Assembly (NCBI GenBank): GCA_001792895.1
Contig: MARA01000012.1
Location: forward strand, 992,001 to 1,056,000
Source: Lentinus brumalis
Taxonomy: Eukaryota; Basidiomycota; Agaricomycetes; Polyporales; Polyporaceae
Direction of reading: 5' to 3'
Length of the DNA: 64,000 nt
In this document: piece by piece, positions 23,782 to 35,984 of the stretch
Layout of the letters: every line of letters begins with the position of its first letter
Numbering within the stretch: position 1 is the first letter of the stretch
Notes under the pieces: model-generated
Seen by the model: the letters and a program-made list of their open reading frames with translations, nothing else
The model's database searches: none
Told to the model about the DNA's origin: nothing
Translations under genes and position numbers: made by a program

Positions 23782-23958
23782 GTTGGTAGAGAACGAGGAG
23801 GTACACCGCAGCAAGCGCCCATGGATTGGTCTACTTACTGTAGACGCCGAATTCAATACAACGCCATCAGTACCTATCAGTACTCTGTTCTCTGTTCGTC
23901 TAGTACAACCTCCGGGATGAACCTATGACATATGTGCATTGGCAAGGTCATATCAGGC
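23782..23958. promoter_or_regulatory. short divergent promoter region, SPF45 / JmjC genes
   Basis: The two start codons face away from each other with 177 bp between them, so both promoters must overlap or lie side by side here. No clear TATA box on either strand. Confidence 0.5.
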
Positions 23959-25513
23959 ATGGCGGCAGGCGTTCTGAATATCTGTCGCAGTTTCGTAGCA
24001 GAGTTGTCTGACCCAACATGCCGCAACATCCAAGGTAAGCAGTGGACAACTACGACAGTCTTCATCGTTCCCTCCCTGACAGCCAGGAACCCAGAACTTC
24101 TTCTCTGCGACCGAAGCAGTGCAGAAGTCCTCATACAAGCTGGCAAATACCTCACCGGGCCATCTGTTCCTCAACAACTAGATGACACGCGGTCCGCCCT
24201 CGACGGGATCCTGCAGCGGGCTCACAGAGAGATGGCGGCTGCCGCCGCCGCCAAAAGTCGAGGATGGAGAAGAACATATACGGACGCATGCCTGCTCTTA
24301 GCATTCAGCGACATCCTCAACTTCTCGACCTCTGGGGATAGGGCGCTCGCGTACTCGGCCGTGTCGCGCCTCGACCACGCCATCGTAATTGCAGGCGTGC
24401 CAGGGGAAGGGAGGATGGACCTTGTCCTCGACTTGATTGCTGGGATTCAGTCAGAATGCCTGGACTCTCCAGCTGGATACCCGCACGATAGCCTACCGGA
24501 TACTGCTCCTCATCGTCCTGCAGGCACTACAGTGGCCAGCCTGCCGAGCGCCATGAGGGATGTACCCCGCTTCGACAAACCGCCTTCTTTATCTTCTTTC
24601 ATCGCCCGCTTCTCTCAGCAACCATTCGTTCTCCCCGGCTTCCTATCAGACTGGCCCGCCCTCAACGAGCACCCCTGGAGTTCGTTGGACTACCTGCGCA
24701 CAGTCGCCGGTCCCGGCCGCGTAGTCCCCGTCGAAGTGGGAAGTGACTACAGAAGAGACGACTGGACGCAGCAGATGATGCCCTGGGACGAGTTCCTCTC
24801 TAGTCTGCGCGCACAGCCCGCCGGCGAGTCGGCTCGCCCTGTTCTGTACCTGGCACAGCATAGCCTGCTCAACCAGTTCCCCGCGCTCAAAGACGACATC
24901 TTCGTACCTGACTATGTGTACTCTGATTTGGACCCGCCGAACAACTATCCGCAATACGTGCCTCCAGCGAACGAAGAGCGTCTTGTCCTGAACGCTTGGC
25001 TCGGGCCTGGCGGGACTGTCTCTCCTCCCCACACGGTGCGTGAAAGAGAGAAGCTTATTGCGCCCACACTGACTATGACTGGGATACAGGACCCGTTCTA
25101 CAACTTCTATGGTGCGATACTTGTGCCTGTGCGTTGGCATCAATGCTGATATTTGTGCAGCGCAATTGGTCGGGCGCAAAACGGTCTGGCTCGCTCCACC
25201 AGAGGCTTCTCCTCATATGCACCCCTATCCTCCGCACACCTCCAAGTCTGAACACAGCGCGGAAGAGCCCCGGAACCCGGCCGCCAACAATGAGAGCCCG
25301 TTGATGAGCAACACGTCCCAAGTGGACGTATTCGTTTCTATACCTGAAGACATCGACGCCAGCAAGCTGGACTACCCCGACTTTTGGAGCCGCGTCGTTC
25401 CCTCTGCGATGCTCGTTACGCTCGAGCCGGGCGACCTCTTGTTCTTTCCGCCTGGGTGGTGGCACGCCATGCGCAGCGAGGAGACGAGCTTCTCGGTATC
25501 CATGTGGTTTTGA
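23959..25513 (+). CDS. JmjC-domain oxygenase, KDM8/JMJD5-like
   Basis: The N-terminal half is helical (from MAAGVLNICRSFVAELSDPT); an in-frame Met at 23932 is an alternative start, and a possible 48-bp intron near 24033 keeps the frame whether or not it is removed. The catalytic domain starts at PFVLPGFLSDWPALNEHPWS and includes PVEVGSDYRRDDWTQQMMPW, VLYLAQHSLLNQFPAL and LNAWLGPGGTVSPPHT. The iron motif H-T-D is split by an intron (PPHT / DPFYNFY). AQLVGRKTVWLAPPE, NTSQVDVFVSIPED and GDLLFFPPGWWHAMRSEETS follow, with the distal iron-binding His in WWH. It ends FSVSMWF at 25513. This order is that of JMJD5/KDM8 Fe(II)/2-oxoglutarate oxygenases, known as protein hydroxylases and possibly histone-tail enzymes. 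All metal ligands are present, so activity is expected. Confidence 0.88.
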
Positions 25514-26316
25514 CTATCTCGGTAGCAGGAGTCAACCGTGTAAGTACACTCGCTTCCAATGGCGATGCCGACAGTTTGTATGAGTCTGCTGCAAAGCTCA
25601 AGTACACTCTTCCAGAGACGATGCCGACTTTGTAGTATTGGTCCGCTGCGAAGCCCTTGTTTGGACAACTTTGAGTCTTGAAGCTCGGGACTAACGTTAA
25701 GCGTGCGGAATCCGGATCAATGGACTTTACCGGAGGCTAGAAGCGTGTCTATTCACGCAGATTCTTGACTTCTGTAATCCTGTGCCACCTGTGTGCCACA
25801 TGGCGTGAGACTTGTGCGCCGTTGACTGTTAGCATACCCGTAACCTCGCACTCGAGAGCCGTCGCATTTTGGACTCACGACTCACGACCAAGCGTCGAGT
25901 CTGCTTGCGGCATCATCTTCTGCGAGTGACGCGCGCGGGGTTTCAATCTGGCGATCATCTATGTCAGATCTATGTTGTTACGCATGTGACCGGGTGTGTC
26001 CGGAACCACGTCTTTCGCAGCAGAGGGTCAAGGCCTAGCAGTGTCCCGCAAACGCGCTCCAACGCAACTTTTGCTTTACAAATGACTGGTTGGAAGCAGA
26101 CCGGTTGCGGTCAAACGAAGGATGGACGGTTTGTTCGTGATATCAGCGAAGCGCCTGTTGGACACAGATGACACGTCACACGTGACAGCGTCAAATTTTC
26201 GTCACGAAGGCGAGATGATAAAAGGAACACTCGTCGTGGCGAAGGACCGTGAGAACTTCCCCGTTATCCCGTCTTTGATCTTCAAGCGCGGAGTTGCGGT
26301 CCGTGACGGTTACGTA
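25514..26316. other. intergenic, upstream of the MOT1 gene
   Basis: These 803 bp lie between two plus-strand genes. Only chance frames (for example 25869-26171) with no family signal. Confidence 0.5.
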
Positions 26317-29300
26317 ATGACGTCGAGGTGTGCTCGTCCGCATAAGGCATACGTTGTGTTCTTTCTGACCCATCCTGCAGGTTGGACCGGCTCCTGCTCC
26401 TGCTGGACACGGGGTCGTCAGCGTCCGTCAGGACAACAGCTGCCAAGCAAATAGCACAATTAGCAGCGAAGAGCGTCATCAGCGATGTCGCCCTCGTCGA
26501 GGACGACGTCAAGACCGCCAGACAACATGTGCCTGTCGGCGATCCTTCTGGATGGTCAGAATTGATGGCAGTAGTCGCACGAGTAAGCAGCAAACACTGT
26601 TCGACATAGGACAAGAAGCTGACTTAACGCAGATACTCCCGTATCTACACTCTAGATCTTACGAAACGCGATCGGCCGCGTCCACCGCGCTCTCGCAGAT
26701 CTCCACGCTGGTCCCGTTGTGGATGCCATACCCCGACGCGGATTCTAAGCCCTATGGGGCCTCAACTTCTCTTCCAGCTCCAGAGTTCCCTTCGTTCTCT
26801 GTCCGCGAGCTGATGGAGAAGGGAACCCTCCTACTAGCCTCTTCCGGCAAGGAGTTCACCAAACCCACCGGGATTCTTGCCAACTCGACAGAAGTCAAGA
26901 AGGCTCGGAAGGAGGCCATGGGCCGTCTCGGTCTCGACTTTCTGGACAGCTTTGGCGATGACATGGACCTTGATAAGGAGCTCGCCGCGGACGAGGTAGA
27001 CCAGGACGTCGAGATGGCGCCACCTGTGAAGATAGAGGATGACGGCCTGCCGAGCTCACCCACGGACGAGTCCTTCGATGTCAAGGTGAAGAAGGAAGGC
27101 TCTGTACCTGTTGCCCACCGATCAAAGTCGTCGACTCCTGTTGCGGCGCCTTCTCCTGCGAATGGCACACCGGCACCGGAGGATACTTCGGCTCTCTCTG
27201 CACGAGAGCGCAACCGACTGAAGCGGAAGCGGAAACCCGGGAACGCCGCAGTCGTAGGTGCACCGCCGCCTACTCAAGGTTCTAGCGCCAAGTACCAAGC
27301 GACGGCTGCGGGACAGGCAAAGTAGGTCCAGACGATGACCCAACATGCATATCGCTCATTCGCCGCAGAGTCCGTCTTGTAGGTCCCGACGACCAAACCG
27401 CGCTTAAGCATCGGACAGACAGCCCCAAGTCTCCTACAGACGGCGCGGCACAAGATCGTGTCGTCATCGACCCGAGTAAGGGCGGTGCTGTCGCGCCGAA
27501 AACCGAAAGCAAGTCGAAAGCGCTTGAAGTACAGCCCGGACGCTGGGTGTGGGACGGTCTTGTCAAGCTCCTGGAGGTTGACCTCTTCAGTGCCGCATGG
27601 GAGGTCAGACATGGTGCTGCAATGGCACTGCGGGAAGTACTGAAACATCAAGGGAAGTACGGCGGGATGAAGGGTGAGTGGTTAAGTCTGAATGGCCCAG
27701 CTCAATAGTTTAATTCTTTGCAACAGCCGACCTATCATGGGACGAGAACCTTGTTTCTCATGAGAGATGGTGCAATGACCTTGCCGTGAAGTTCCTGTGT
27801 ATCTTCGTCCTCGACAGGTTTGGAGACTTCGTTTCAGACCAGGTAAGCCCCTCGCTAGCATGTTGTCTATGAGAGGTGCTAACGCCATGCGGTGCCCTAC
27901 AGGTCGTCGCCCCAGTGCGCGAGACAGTGTCTCAGACTATGGCATCTCTGCTCCTCCACATGCCGCGGAGATCAGTCCTCCATGTGCACAATGTGCTCCT
28001 GCAGATGATCCGACAGGACTTTCCCATCACGGTTAAGCCCACCATCGGCAAGGGCTTTAGCAAGAACGTTGACAAGACTCACGTCTGGGAAGTTCGCCAT
28101 GCGGGCCTGCTCGGAATCAAGTATGAGGTTGCTGTTCGAAGTGACCTCGTCAGTTTGGACGTGCCGGAGAACGACGGGATGGACGTTGATGACGGCAAGG
28201 AAGTGCTGAGAGGTGTCGTTGATGCTGCGGTCCTTGGGTGAGTGCTCAATCACCGTCGGAAGGGTCCCTGTCTGATTCCTCGAATCAGCCTCGGCGACCG
28301 CGACGACGATGTGCGTTCCGTAGCTGCGTCATGTTTGCTTCCGGTCGCGGCGTACCTTGTAGAGCGGCTGCCTGAAGAACTCAGTCGCGTTCTCGCTGTC
28401 CTGTGGAGTTGTCTCAGCGATATGAAGGACGACCTTAGTTCTAGCGTTGGAGCCGTCATGGATCTACTCGGTATGTATCGGATATCTCGGCCTCTAATTA
28501 TGACTCAAGCTTCTTGCAGGTCAACTAGTCGCGTACCCCCAGGTCATCGAGATCATCGCAGACGAGACCCGATCGTACGTGTCTCTCGTGTGATTGCATG
28601 TTGCACCAAGTGCTCACGGAGTTCGTAGGCATCCCATCACCGTCCTCGCCCCAACCCTCTTCCCATTCTTCCGCCATACGATTGCCGACGTGCGGTTGGC
28701 GGTCGTGAAGACTCTGCACACCTTCATGACAGTTCCATCATTGCCGAGGGCCTGGATCAGCATCCCGTTCCTCCGTCTCCTCTTCCAGAATCTCCTCGTG
28801 GAAGAGCGGTCGGACATTCGCGAAGCCACCCTGACGACTTGGCGGGAAGTCCTCTCCATCTTGAGCACCACAAATGGATGGATGGAGTCATCCCTCACGC
28901 AGCAAGTACTGTTGGAATGGTTCGCGGTGTTGATGACGCCGCTCGGCCTCCCTCTGGACGGTTCAAGTTTCTACGACCCCACAGTCGGAGCAGATAACGG
29001 CGGACCATCCGAGAGGCACAATGTCGATAAGAACATGCTCGCGCAGGATTTGTCGCTAGTCTCTGTGGAAGTCGTTATCCAGGCTCGCCTCGCAGCCTCT
29101 GAAGCACTGGCGCACATCATCGCCTTCTGGCCAGCATCTGTGAGTGCATACCCGCTGCGCTACTCGTGTATGTGGTTAACCGGTCACCGCACAGGGACAA
29201 CCGGGGCTCTCCGTCGACGATATCTTCCGGCCTATCCTCATCCATTACATCGATTCCACGAGCATGCTGCAGAAATTCCTTGCTGCGATCATCGCCGAGT

Positions 29301-32300
29301 GCTGGGCGCGTGAGTACGACGCGCGCGCAGAGAGTGGCGCTCCCCTTCTCATCGAGATCTCCGGTCTCGCTGCCGAGCTCAGCCAGAAGACCCTTGCATG
29401 GTTGCAAGCCGATCCTCCAGCGGCGTACCACGAGATGGCCTTCACGCTTGCACGCATCCATGGCGAGTGTCTCAACCTCCTTCAATCGTTCTCCACCGAT
29501 TGCAAGATACCGGCGGCTGCCATACCTCCGTTGGGCACCGAGATCGACGTCACGGGCACGAAACCCGGATGCTTTACCATCGAGACCGCGCAGGCCGCTG
29601 TTGGGTCTATGTTTGACAAGCTGAAGGAGAGCCTGGGTCGGACGAAGAAGCGCGAGCTCGCGATCATCAAGGACAAGCGCCTGAAGGTCGTCTCGAGCAT
29701 CGAACGATACACCGAAGTCAAGGCGCAGTACGACGTCAGAGTATCCGCCGCGTTCGCTGCTGCATTTGTCGCCTTCCGGAGCACCCCCGACAAGGTCAGC
29801 CCAATCGTGAAGGGCATCATGAACAGTATCAAGGTGGGCGGCTGCCGTTTCGTCTGTATCTGTGGCGATGCTGATCGCTCTGTATAGAACGAGGAGAATT
29901 TGGATCTGCAAACGCATTCTGCGGCAGCCGTGGCGGCTTTCGTCGAGTTCTGCGTCCAGCGCGACATCATTCAGCCGCCAGACAAGATCGTCAAAAACTT
30001 GTGCACGTTCTTGTGCCAGGACGTCGAACAGACGCCTACCTTCCTGTACCATCGGAAGACTCTCAACGGCGTGCTCTCGTTCTCCAAGCTCTCGGGCGCA
30101 GCCACTACCAACGGCAAGGATCCTGGTCACAAGGGCTCGGAAGATCCTGCGAAAGCGCGACTGTCCCGCCGAGGTGCGAGACTTGCGTTCGAGAAGCTCT
30201 CTGCGAAGTTTGGTCCTCGACTTCTCCAAGCTGTTCCGAAGATGTGGCAGGCCATGGCCGGCGGGTTGCTAACTGCATGCTCTACGGGTATGCTTCGTCG
30301 ATCTGCACATGATGTCAGGATGCTTACTCTATATTCTCAGATTCGGTCAGCAAGATGGACGAGCAGATCGAGAAGAGGGATGGCCAAGATGTCATCGACT
30401 CGTTGAGCGTCCTCGAAGCTGTCGTGCCCACATTCCATGCAGATCTCTCGCGTAACTTCACCGAGCTGTTCCCTCATGTCATCCTCGCCCTCCGGAGTCG
30501 TTTCGCCATCGTTCGCCAGTCCGCGGCGCGCTGCTTTGCAACTATCTGTGATGTGCTGACGCTGGATGCTATGCGATACGTCATTGAGACTGTCGTGCCG
30601 TACCTTGGGGACGCTGATGTTCTCGCCAATCGTCAAGGTGCCATTGAGCTGATCTATCGTAAGCGCTTCCCTAGATAGTGCGGTTTTGGCGGTCGCTGAC
30701 TCTCTTCGGTCAGACATCGTCCAGAAGCTCGATATCAAGGCCTTGCCATATGTCATCTTTATGGTCGTCCCGGTTCTCGGACGGATGAGCGATCCCGATG
30801 ATGATGTTCGAGCGACAGCCACGAACACTTTCGCGTCTCTCGTCAAGATGGTTCCACTGGAGGTCAGTGACGGCTGTCCCTGGTCATAAGAATGCACGCT
30901 GAAGGGTTTTCTACAGGCCGGGCTACCTGACCCTCCAAACTTCCCTGAGGACCTGCTCAAGCGTCGAGAGGAGGAACGTCAATTCCTCATGCAACTGCTC
31001 GACGGAAGCAAGGTGGAGCAGTACAAGATACCGGTCACGATCAAGGCAGAGCTGCGCAAGTACCAGCAAGAGGGTGTCAACTGGCTTGCCTTCCTGGCGA
31101 AGTATCAGCTGCATGGTATTCTGTGCGACGGTGAGCACTCTGCTCTGTCTTTTGGATGTTCGGTCTCTGATCATGCATGGACTTAAAGATATGGGTCTTG
31201 GCAAGACGCTCCAGTCGATCTGCATCCTCGCCAGCAAGCATCTCGAGCGGGCACAGAAGTACAAAGAGACCAAGTCTCCAGACTCTAAGCATCTCCCGTC
31301 GCTTATTGTCTGTCCGCCGACTCTCACCGGTCACTGGTACTACGAGATCCTCAAGTATACGGAGAACCTCAAACCCGTGCTCTACACCGGAAACTCGAGA
31401 GAACGGTACAAGTTGCTTCCAAAGCTGAAGACTTACGACGTGGTCATCACCTCTTATGAGGTCGTTCGCAACGACATCAGCAGCCTTCAGGACATGAACT
31501 GGCACTACTGCATCCTCGATGAGGGCCACATCATCAAGAATGCGAAGACGAAGTTAACGAAGGCAGTGAAGCAGATCCGAGCCGTCCACCGCTTGATACT
31601 TTCAGGTACTCCTATCCAGAACAACGTCCTCGAATTGTGGAGTCTGTTCGACTTCTTGATGCCCGGCTTCCTCGGCACGGAGTCGTCCTTCAATGAACGC
31701 TTTAGCAAGCCGATCCTGTCTCATCGGGATGGCAAGGCGAAGACGGGCGAGGCTGGTCCGTACCTGAGCATCTTTTTGGTCGATCGTCATCTGATAGTTG
31801 TACAGCTGCGTTGGCCTTGGAGGCTCTGCACAAACAAGTTCTGCCCTTCCTGCTTCGCCGCCTCAAAGAAGACGTCCTGCACGATCTGCCGCCGAAGATC
31901 ATTCAAGATTACTACTGCGAGCTGTCAGAATTGCAGAAGTTCCTTTACGACGACTTCTCCAGGTCACGCGCGAAGATGGAAGCCGAGGACGTCGTACGGT
32001 CCAACAAGGAGAAAGATGGCGAGCAGCAGCACGTGTTCCAGTCGCTGCAGTATCTCCGCAAGCTCTGCAACCACCCGGCGCTCGTGCTCAAGAGCAACAA
32101 GGAGGCCATCAAGGACGCGCTCGCGAAGTGTGGCGCAAATCCATCATCTAGCAATCTCAGCGACATCCAGCATGCTCCCAAGCTGCAGGCGCTTCGGTAC
32201 GTCCGTTCAATAGTTTCTCACGGAACTCATGCTAAAGGTTTGTCCGCAGTCAACTTCTCATCGACTGCGGCATTGGTCATGCGCCGGGCGCGACGGGCGA

Positions 32301-33047
32301 TTCGACCAAGTCCGAGCTCGTCGACGCCGAGGAGACCTCCACAGGCGCATTCTCGCAGCATCGTGTGCTCATCTTCTGCCAGATGAAGCAGATGCTCGAC
32401 ATCATCGAGACCGACCTGTTCAAACAACACATGCCCTCAGTGACCTACATGCGGCTAGACGGTTCAACCGACGCAAACAAACGCCACGCTGTTGTGCAGA
32501 CTTTCAATTCGGACCCGAGTATCGACTGTCTACTCCTCACCACGCACGTCGGTGGTTTAGGCTTGACGCTGACAGGCGCCGATACTGTCATCTTCGTCGA
32601 GCACGATTGGAACCCGATGAAGGATCTTCAGGCGATGGACCGCGCACATCGCATTGGGCAGAAGAAGGTGGTCAACGTGTATCGGCTGATCACCAAGGGT
32701 ACGTTGGAGGAGAAGATTATGGGGTATGTCATCTACCTGTCGCTTTCGCTATCGGAGACTGACATACAAACACCAGTCTGCAGCGCTTCAAGCTCAACAT
32801 TGCCAACTCCGTCGTCACGCAGCAGAACTCGGGTCTCTCCTCGATGGACACGGAGCTCGTGCTGGACCTCTTCAAGCGCACCAGTGAACAGGAGGATGTT
32901 GCAGCGGCGACCAAGAAGGACAAGGACGCGACCGGGGCGCCTCTCGGCCAGAAGAACATCCTGCGCGGATTGGAGGACCTGCCCTCGGAGGAGGAGTATC
33001 AGGAGCTGGACCTGAAGAGCTTCATGGGCTCCATCGGTCGGAAGTAG
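26317..33047 (+). CDS. MOT1: MOT1/BTAF1, TBP-removing Swi2/Snf2 ATPase
   Basis: The first exon is tiny (26317-26327, MTS-R) and is joined over a 53-bp intron to LDRLLLLLDTGSSASVRTTA, the conserved N terminus. HEAT repeats follow (RSYETRSAASTALSQISTLV, WEVRHGAAMALREVLKHQGK, VRSVAASCLLPVAAYLVERL), with a Lys/Glu-rich linker that includes RNRLKRKRKPGN. The C-terminal ATPase has CDDMGLGKTLQSICILASKH (Walker A), YCILDEGHIIKNAKTKLTK (DEGH box), HRLILSGTPIQNNVLELWSL, CNHPALVLKS, YMRLDGSTD, LTTHVGGLGLTLTGAD and MDRAHRIGQKKVVNVYRLI. The last exon ends LKSFMGSIGRK with TAG at 33045-33047. Mot1 uses ATP to take TBP off DNA in the nucleus. The protein is about 1,900 residues with roughly fifteen introns; all ATPase motifs are intact. 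Confidence 0.96.
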
Positions 33048-33449
33048 AAGCGTCCTCAGCGAGGTGTATGTGGGGTTGAGCATGGTTGTTGTGGCACCAC
33101 TGCTGGAGACAGGGGCCACGCCGTATCTTATTCATTTCGTTACAACGCCTTTGGACCTCGTCACTGCTATTGACCATCGACAGATACGCTAGACGAACTG
33201 ATAGAACACTGTATTTCTGTAGCTGTACACCCAAATAGTTGTATAATACATGATAATCCAAGCATCCATGAACAACGCAATCATCACATACATAGCTAGT
33301 CTGTCCATTCACTACTACATCCTACAGGAATGCCATAACGTAACAGAGCACGAACAGAGGAGCGTGGACCAATTTGTCAGGCTGATGCCATGAAGGTCAG
33401 ACATTGAGAGAATCAGAGATGCCCATCATACGCGACAACTTGAAGAATC
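33048..33449. other. convergent intergenic region, no gene seen
   Basis: 3' flanks of the MOT1 gene and the membrane-protein gene. AT-richer; nothing coding. Confidence 0.55.
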
Positions 33450-34235
33450 TCAGAAGAGGTAATACGGTCCTCCAGGCCTCCGAGCTCTGGCTCGCTTCAG
33501 ACGGAACTCCTTCCAATAGGGCGGGAACGTGAAAACGAAGATGAGCAAGATCACGCCCACGACCACCCCTGCCACGACGCCTCCCAAGACTGCGGGACTC
33601 AGCTTCTTGGACTGCGCTGTGTCTGGTTCCGCGTTCGCGCTCGAAGTTGCCGTTGGACTAGGCTGATTCGATTGGGATGGGGATGAGGTGCGCGAGGATG
33701 CTGAAGACGCAGAGGAGATGGTGAGGCAGCCCGAGTCTTGCCCGGCCTGTACGAAGAATGGTGGGGACTGGGAGAAGATTCCGGCGGTGTGTGAGGTGTC
33801 GACGGCCACGGCAACGTACAAGCCTTGTGGAACGTCCACACCCACCCACATGTACTGATCGGCGGATGCGGAGACGTTTGTGGATAGCGTGCGGGAGATG
33901 AGGACATTGTCGTTAATCGCAGTGGGCCCCGTCGCGCGGTCGTTCGTCACGGTGATGGTGATGGGGTCGGCGAAATTGGTCGCCTTCCACCGTAGCATGA
34001 CATTCTGGCACGTTGTGGTGTTGCCGGGCTGCAGAAACTGGAACGAGGGGGCACTTGGTGATGGTGATGGAGCAGATGAGGTGGAAGTGGATGGTGTGGA
34101 CGCCGATGAGGTCACTGCCTCGTCGTCGTCGTCGTCGGGCAATCCGGCCCCTTCGCCGTGCTTCGCAAGTGCGGGAGCCACTGCGAGGCGTAGTAATGCG
34201 CTGAAGGCAAGTAGTACCGCTGCATGGGTGCGCAT
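33450..34235 (-). CDS. secretory type I membrane protein, Ser/Thr-rich
   Basis: A single exon. The start chosen is MRTHAAVLLAFSALLRLAVA, a good signal peptide; a Met six codons upstream (34253) is possible. Acidic DDDDDEAVTSS follows, then a Ser/Thr/Pro stretch and a compact domain of about 110 residues with paired Cys (FLQPGNTTTCQNVMLRWKAT ... DSGCLTISS). It resembles the Ig-like extracellular domains of fungal wall proteins (Ser-Thr-rich membrane-anchored family). A second Ser-rich stalk leads to a transmembrane helix (AVLGGVVAGVVVGVILLIFV) and a short basic tail (KEFRLKRARARRPGG) ending YYLF. This layout suggests a plasma-membrane protein with a glycosylated outside part, possibly a wall sensor. 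No kinase or enzyme domain. The family is unknown to me. Confidence 0.82.
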   Translation of the reverse strand: MRTHAAVLLAFSALLRLAVAPALAKHGEGAGLPDDDDDEAVTSSASTPSTSTSSAPSPSPSAPSFQFLQPGNTTTCQNVMLRWKATNFADPITITVTNDRATGPTAINDNVLISRTLSTNVSASADQYMWVGVDVPQGLYVAVAVDTSHTAGIFSQSPPFFVQAGQDSGCLTISSASSASSRTSSPSQSNQPSPTATSSANAEPDTAQSKKLSPAVLGGVVAGVVVGVILLIFVFTFPPYWKEFRLKRARARRPGGPYYLF

Positions 34236-35158
34236 GGTGAATAGCGCATGCAATGCTGTCTGATGTGTTATTCAAGTTCCCGACAGTCGATCAAGGAAGA
34301 GGGCTCACCTGTCGTTCTTCAAGTTCGTTTGCTGTCCGATGGAGGGGATGGGGAAGAGAGATCCACCCCGAGGGGCGCAACATATCATAAATGCCTCACG
34401 CTCGATGATACCCACCACCCGACATCTCGGTCTGGATGATCCACCGGTGGGACTCGGGAGAAATACCACGGTCGAGGCAGCGGTGCATGATGCAGCACCA
34501 CTCCTCTTCGACAATCCGAAGTCTATGGGCTTTGAAACCTTCCACCCTGTTCCGACCGAAGAACCACCGTGAACACAGCGCCGGTCCTGAAAGAAGCGGT
34601 CTCGAAGCTAAAAACCGCTGCGAAAGGCGGCAGAGATTGCGGGAGGTAGGGAATGTCTACGGAGTGCAGGTGAATGGTTGCATGGCCTACTATCCTCTTT
34701 CGATGTGTCAGTTCGCAGGACGGGCACTTCGTGGAAAGGGTGGCGCACAGGATACTGATGCCGAGTTGAATGGTGTGCGACCATGATGTGAATAGACTGG
34801 GAGCCTATGCCATGTGCGAAACCCGGCACTAGGTGGAAAACCTGTCTCGGTTACCAGACTATGGGTACGCCAGACGATGGGTAGAACTTACCGGTGGGCC
34901 GTGAGACTCGGCTAATTCCACGAACCTACGGGAGAAGCAAGGCTGTGAGTGGTCTGCGTCAATTGCAATGTGTGACTGTGTGAAGCCGCTGCTCCGCACA
35001 AGTGCGCCGAAATGTGACTGTATATGAAGTAGGGAGACGCGAATGTAGATGCGCTGGCAACCCATACGGTACGGGAAATGCCCCTACTTATTGCGAAAGA
35101 TGACTGCGATTTGCTGCGATGACGTATCTTACATCGGTCCGTAAGACTAGATCCCTCT
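34236..35158. other. intergenic, upstream of the membrane-protein gene
   Basis: Contains the promoter of the minus-strand membrane-protein gene and the 3' flank of ABM gene A. No coding signal beyond chance frames. Confidence 0.5.
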
Positions 35159-35984
35159 TTAGGGATAGCACGACAGTTGTATGTGGACAACATCAATAGT
35201 CGAAATATTCCGTAGGTTGTTAACCAGGTTCGCCGTCGTCTGGTCCGTCCCGACAAAATTAAGATGTGCCTAGCCATATGTCTCATTTTAGACCAAGCAC
35301 GCTGAGCAACCAGAATCTCTTACCTCAAGGCTTGTCCACCCGATGAACAAAGCCACTATATTTTCAAACTCGATGGTCGGCCCCCATGCCGATGATACGA
35401 CGCCCGACTCCCGTGGCGCGGCGTTGAGTGCTTTCGAGAGGTCGTCCACTAGACCCTCCAAAGCATCCTTGGACTGGCCCGCGTTCAGCGTGAACGTCGC
35501 GAGTTCCGTTACTGGCGCCTCGAGTGCCCTATATGGCTCACTCGTGAACGCGCAGTGGAACATCTTCAGCTTGAACGGGTCGATCACCTTCTGTATGGCA
35601 TCCACGAGCGGCGGATAAGTCACCTCGTCCATCATGAGCTCATGGTGGTGCCCGAGGGACTCCCATGCTGGCGAAGTGGATAGCGTCATCAGCTCCTAGC
35701 TTCTCATCGTGAGCCCTCTGCTGACCCACCTACGAGAGTGTACGCCAGGCTATTGTCTTCGTGCTGGAGTCCATAATAGGACCTGAAGACGCAGATCGCG
35801 GGAGCTGGCGTCAGACTAGGAGAATCAGATGACAAGGCATCATGGCGGCCGGTACGAACCTGATTTGCCCATCAACCTTCTTCAGGATATCGAACGTCGG
35901 CGCAACCAGCGGCAAACTGCGGGGGTTTGCGCGAAAAGCCTCCGTGGCGGGCGCGCAAATAACCTCGACGACGGGGAGAGACAT
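35159..35984 (-). CDS. ABM-type dimeric alpha/beta-barrel protein A
   Basis: Four exons. Exon 1 (from 35984) gives MSLPVVEVICAPATEAFRAN, then PTFDILKKVDGQIR. Exon 2 gives SYYGLQHEDNSLAYTLV. Exon 3 gives AWESLGHHHELMMDEVTYPP, then APVTELATFTLNAGQSKDAL and LFIGWTSLE. Exon 4 was found by comparison with its paralogues: AHLNFVGTDQTTANLVNNL, then ISTIDVVHIQLSCYP with TAA at 35159-35161. About 210 residues with two ferredoxin-like halves, as in fungal proteins annotated as antibiotic-biosynthesis-monooxygenase domain proteins. The fold is shared by heme-degrading and quinol-oxidising enzymes and by stress proteins; no catalytic residue set can be named. It lacks a signal peptide. Its exon 4 is more diverged than those of copies B and C (AHW replaced by AHL). 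Confidence 0.8.

Noticed and set aside
29117..30229. 370-codon minus-strand open frame
   Set aside because: It lies entirely antisense to MOT1 exons; its charged composition is the mirror of the coding strand.
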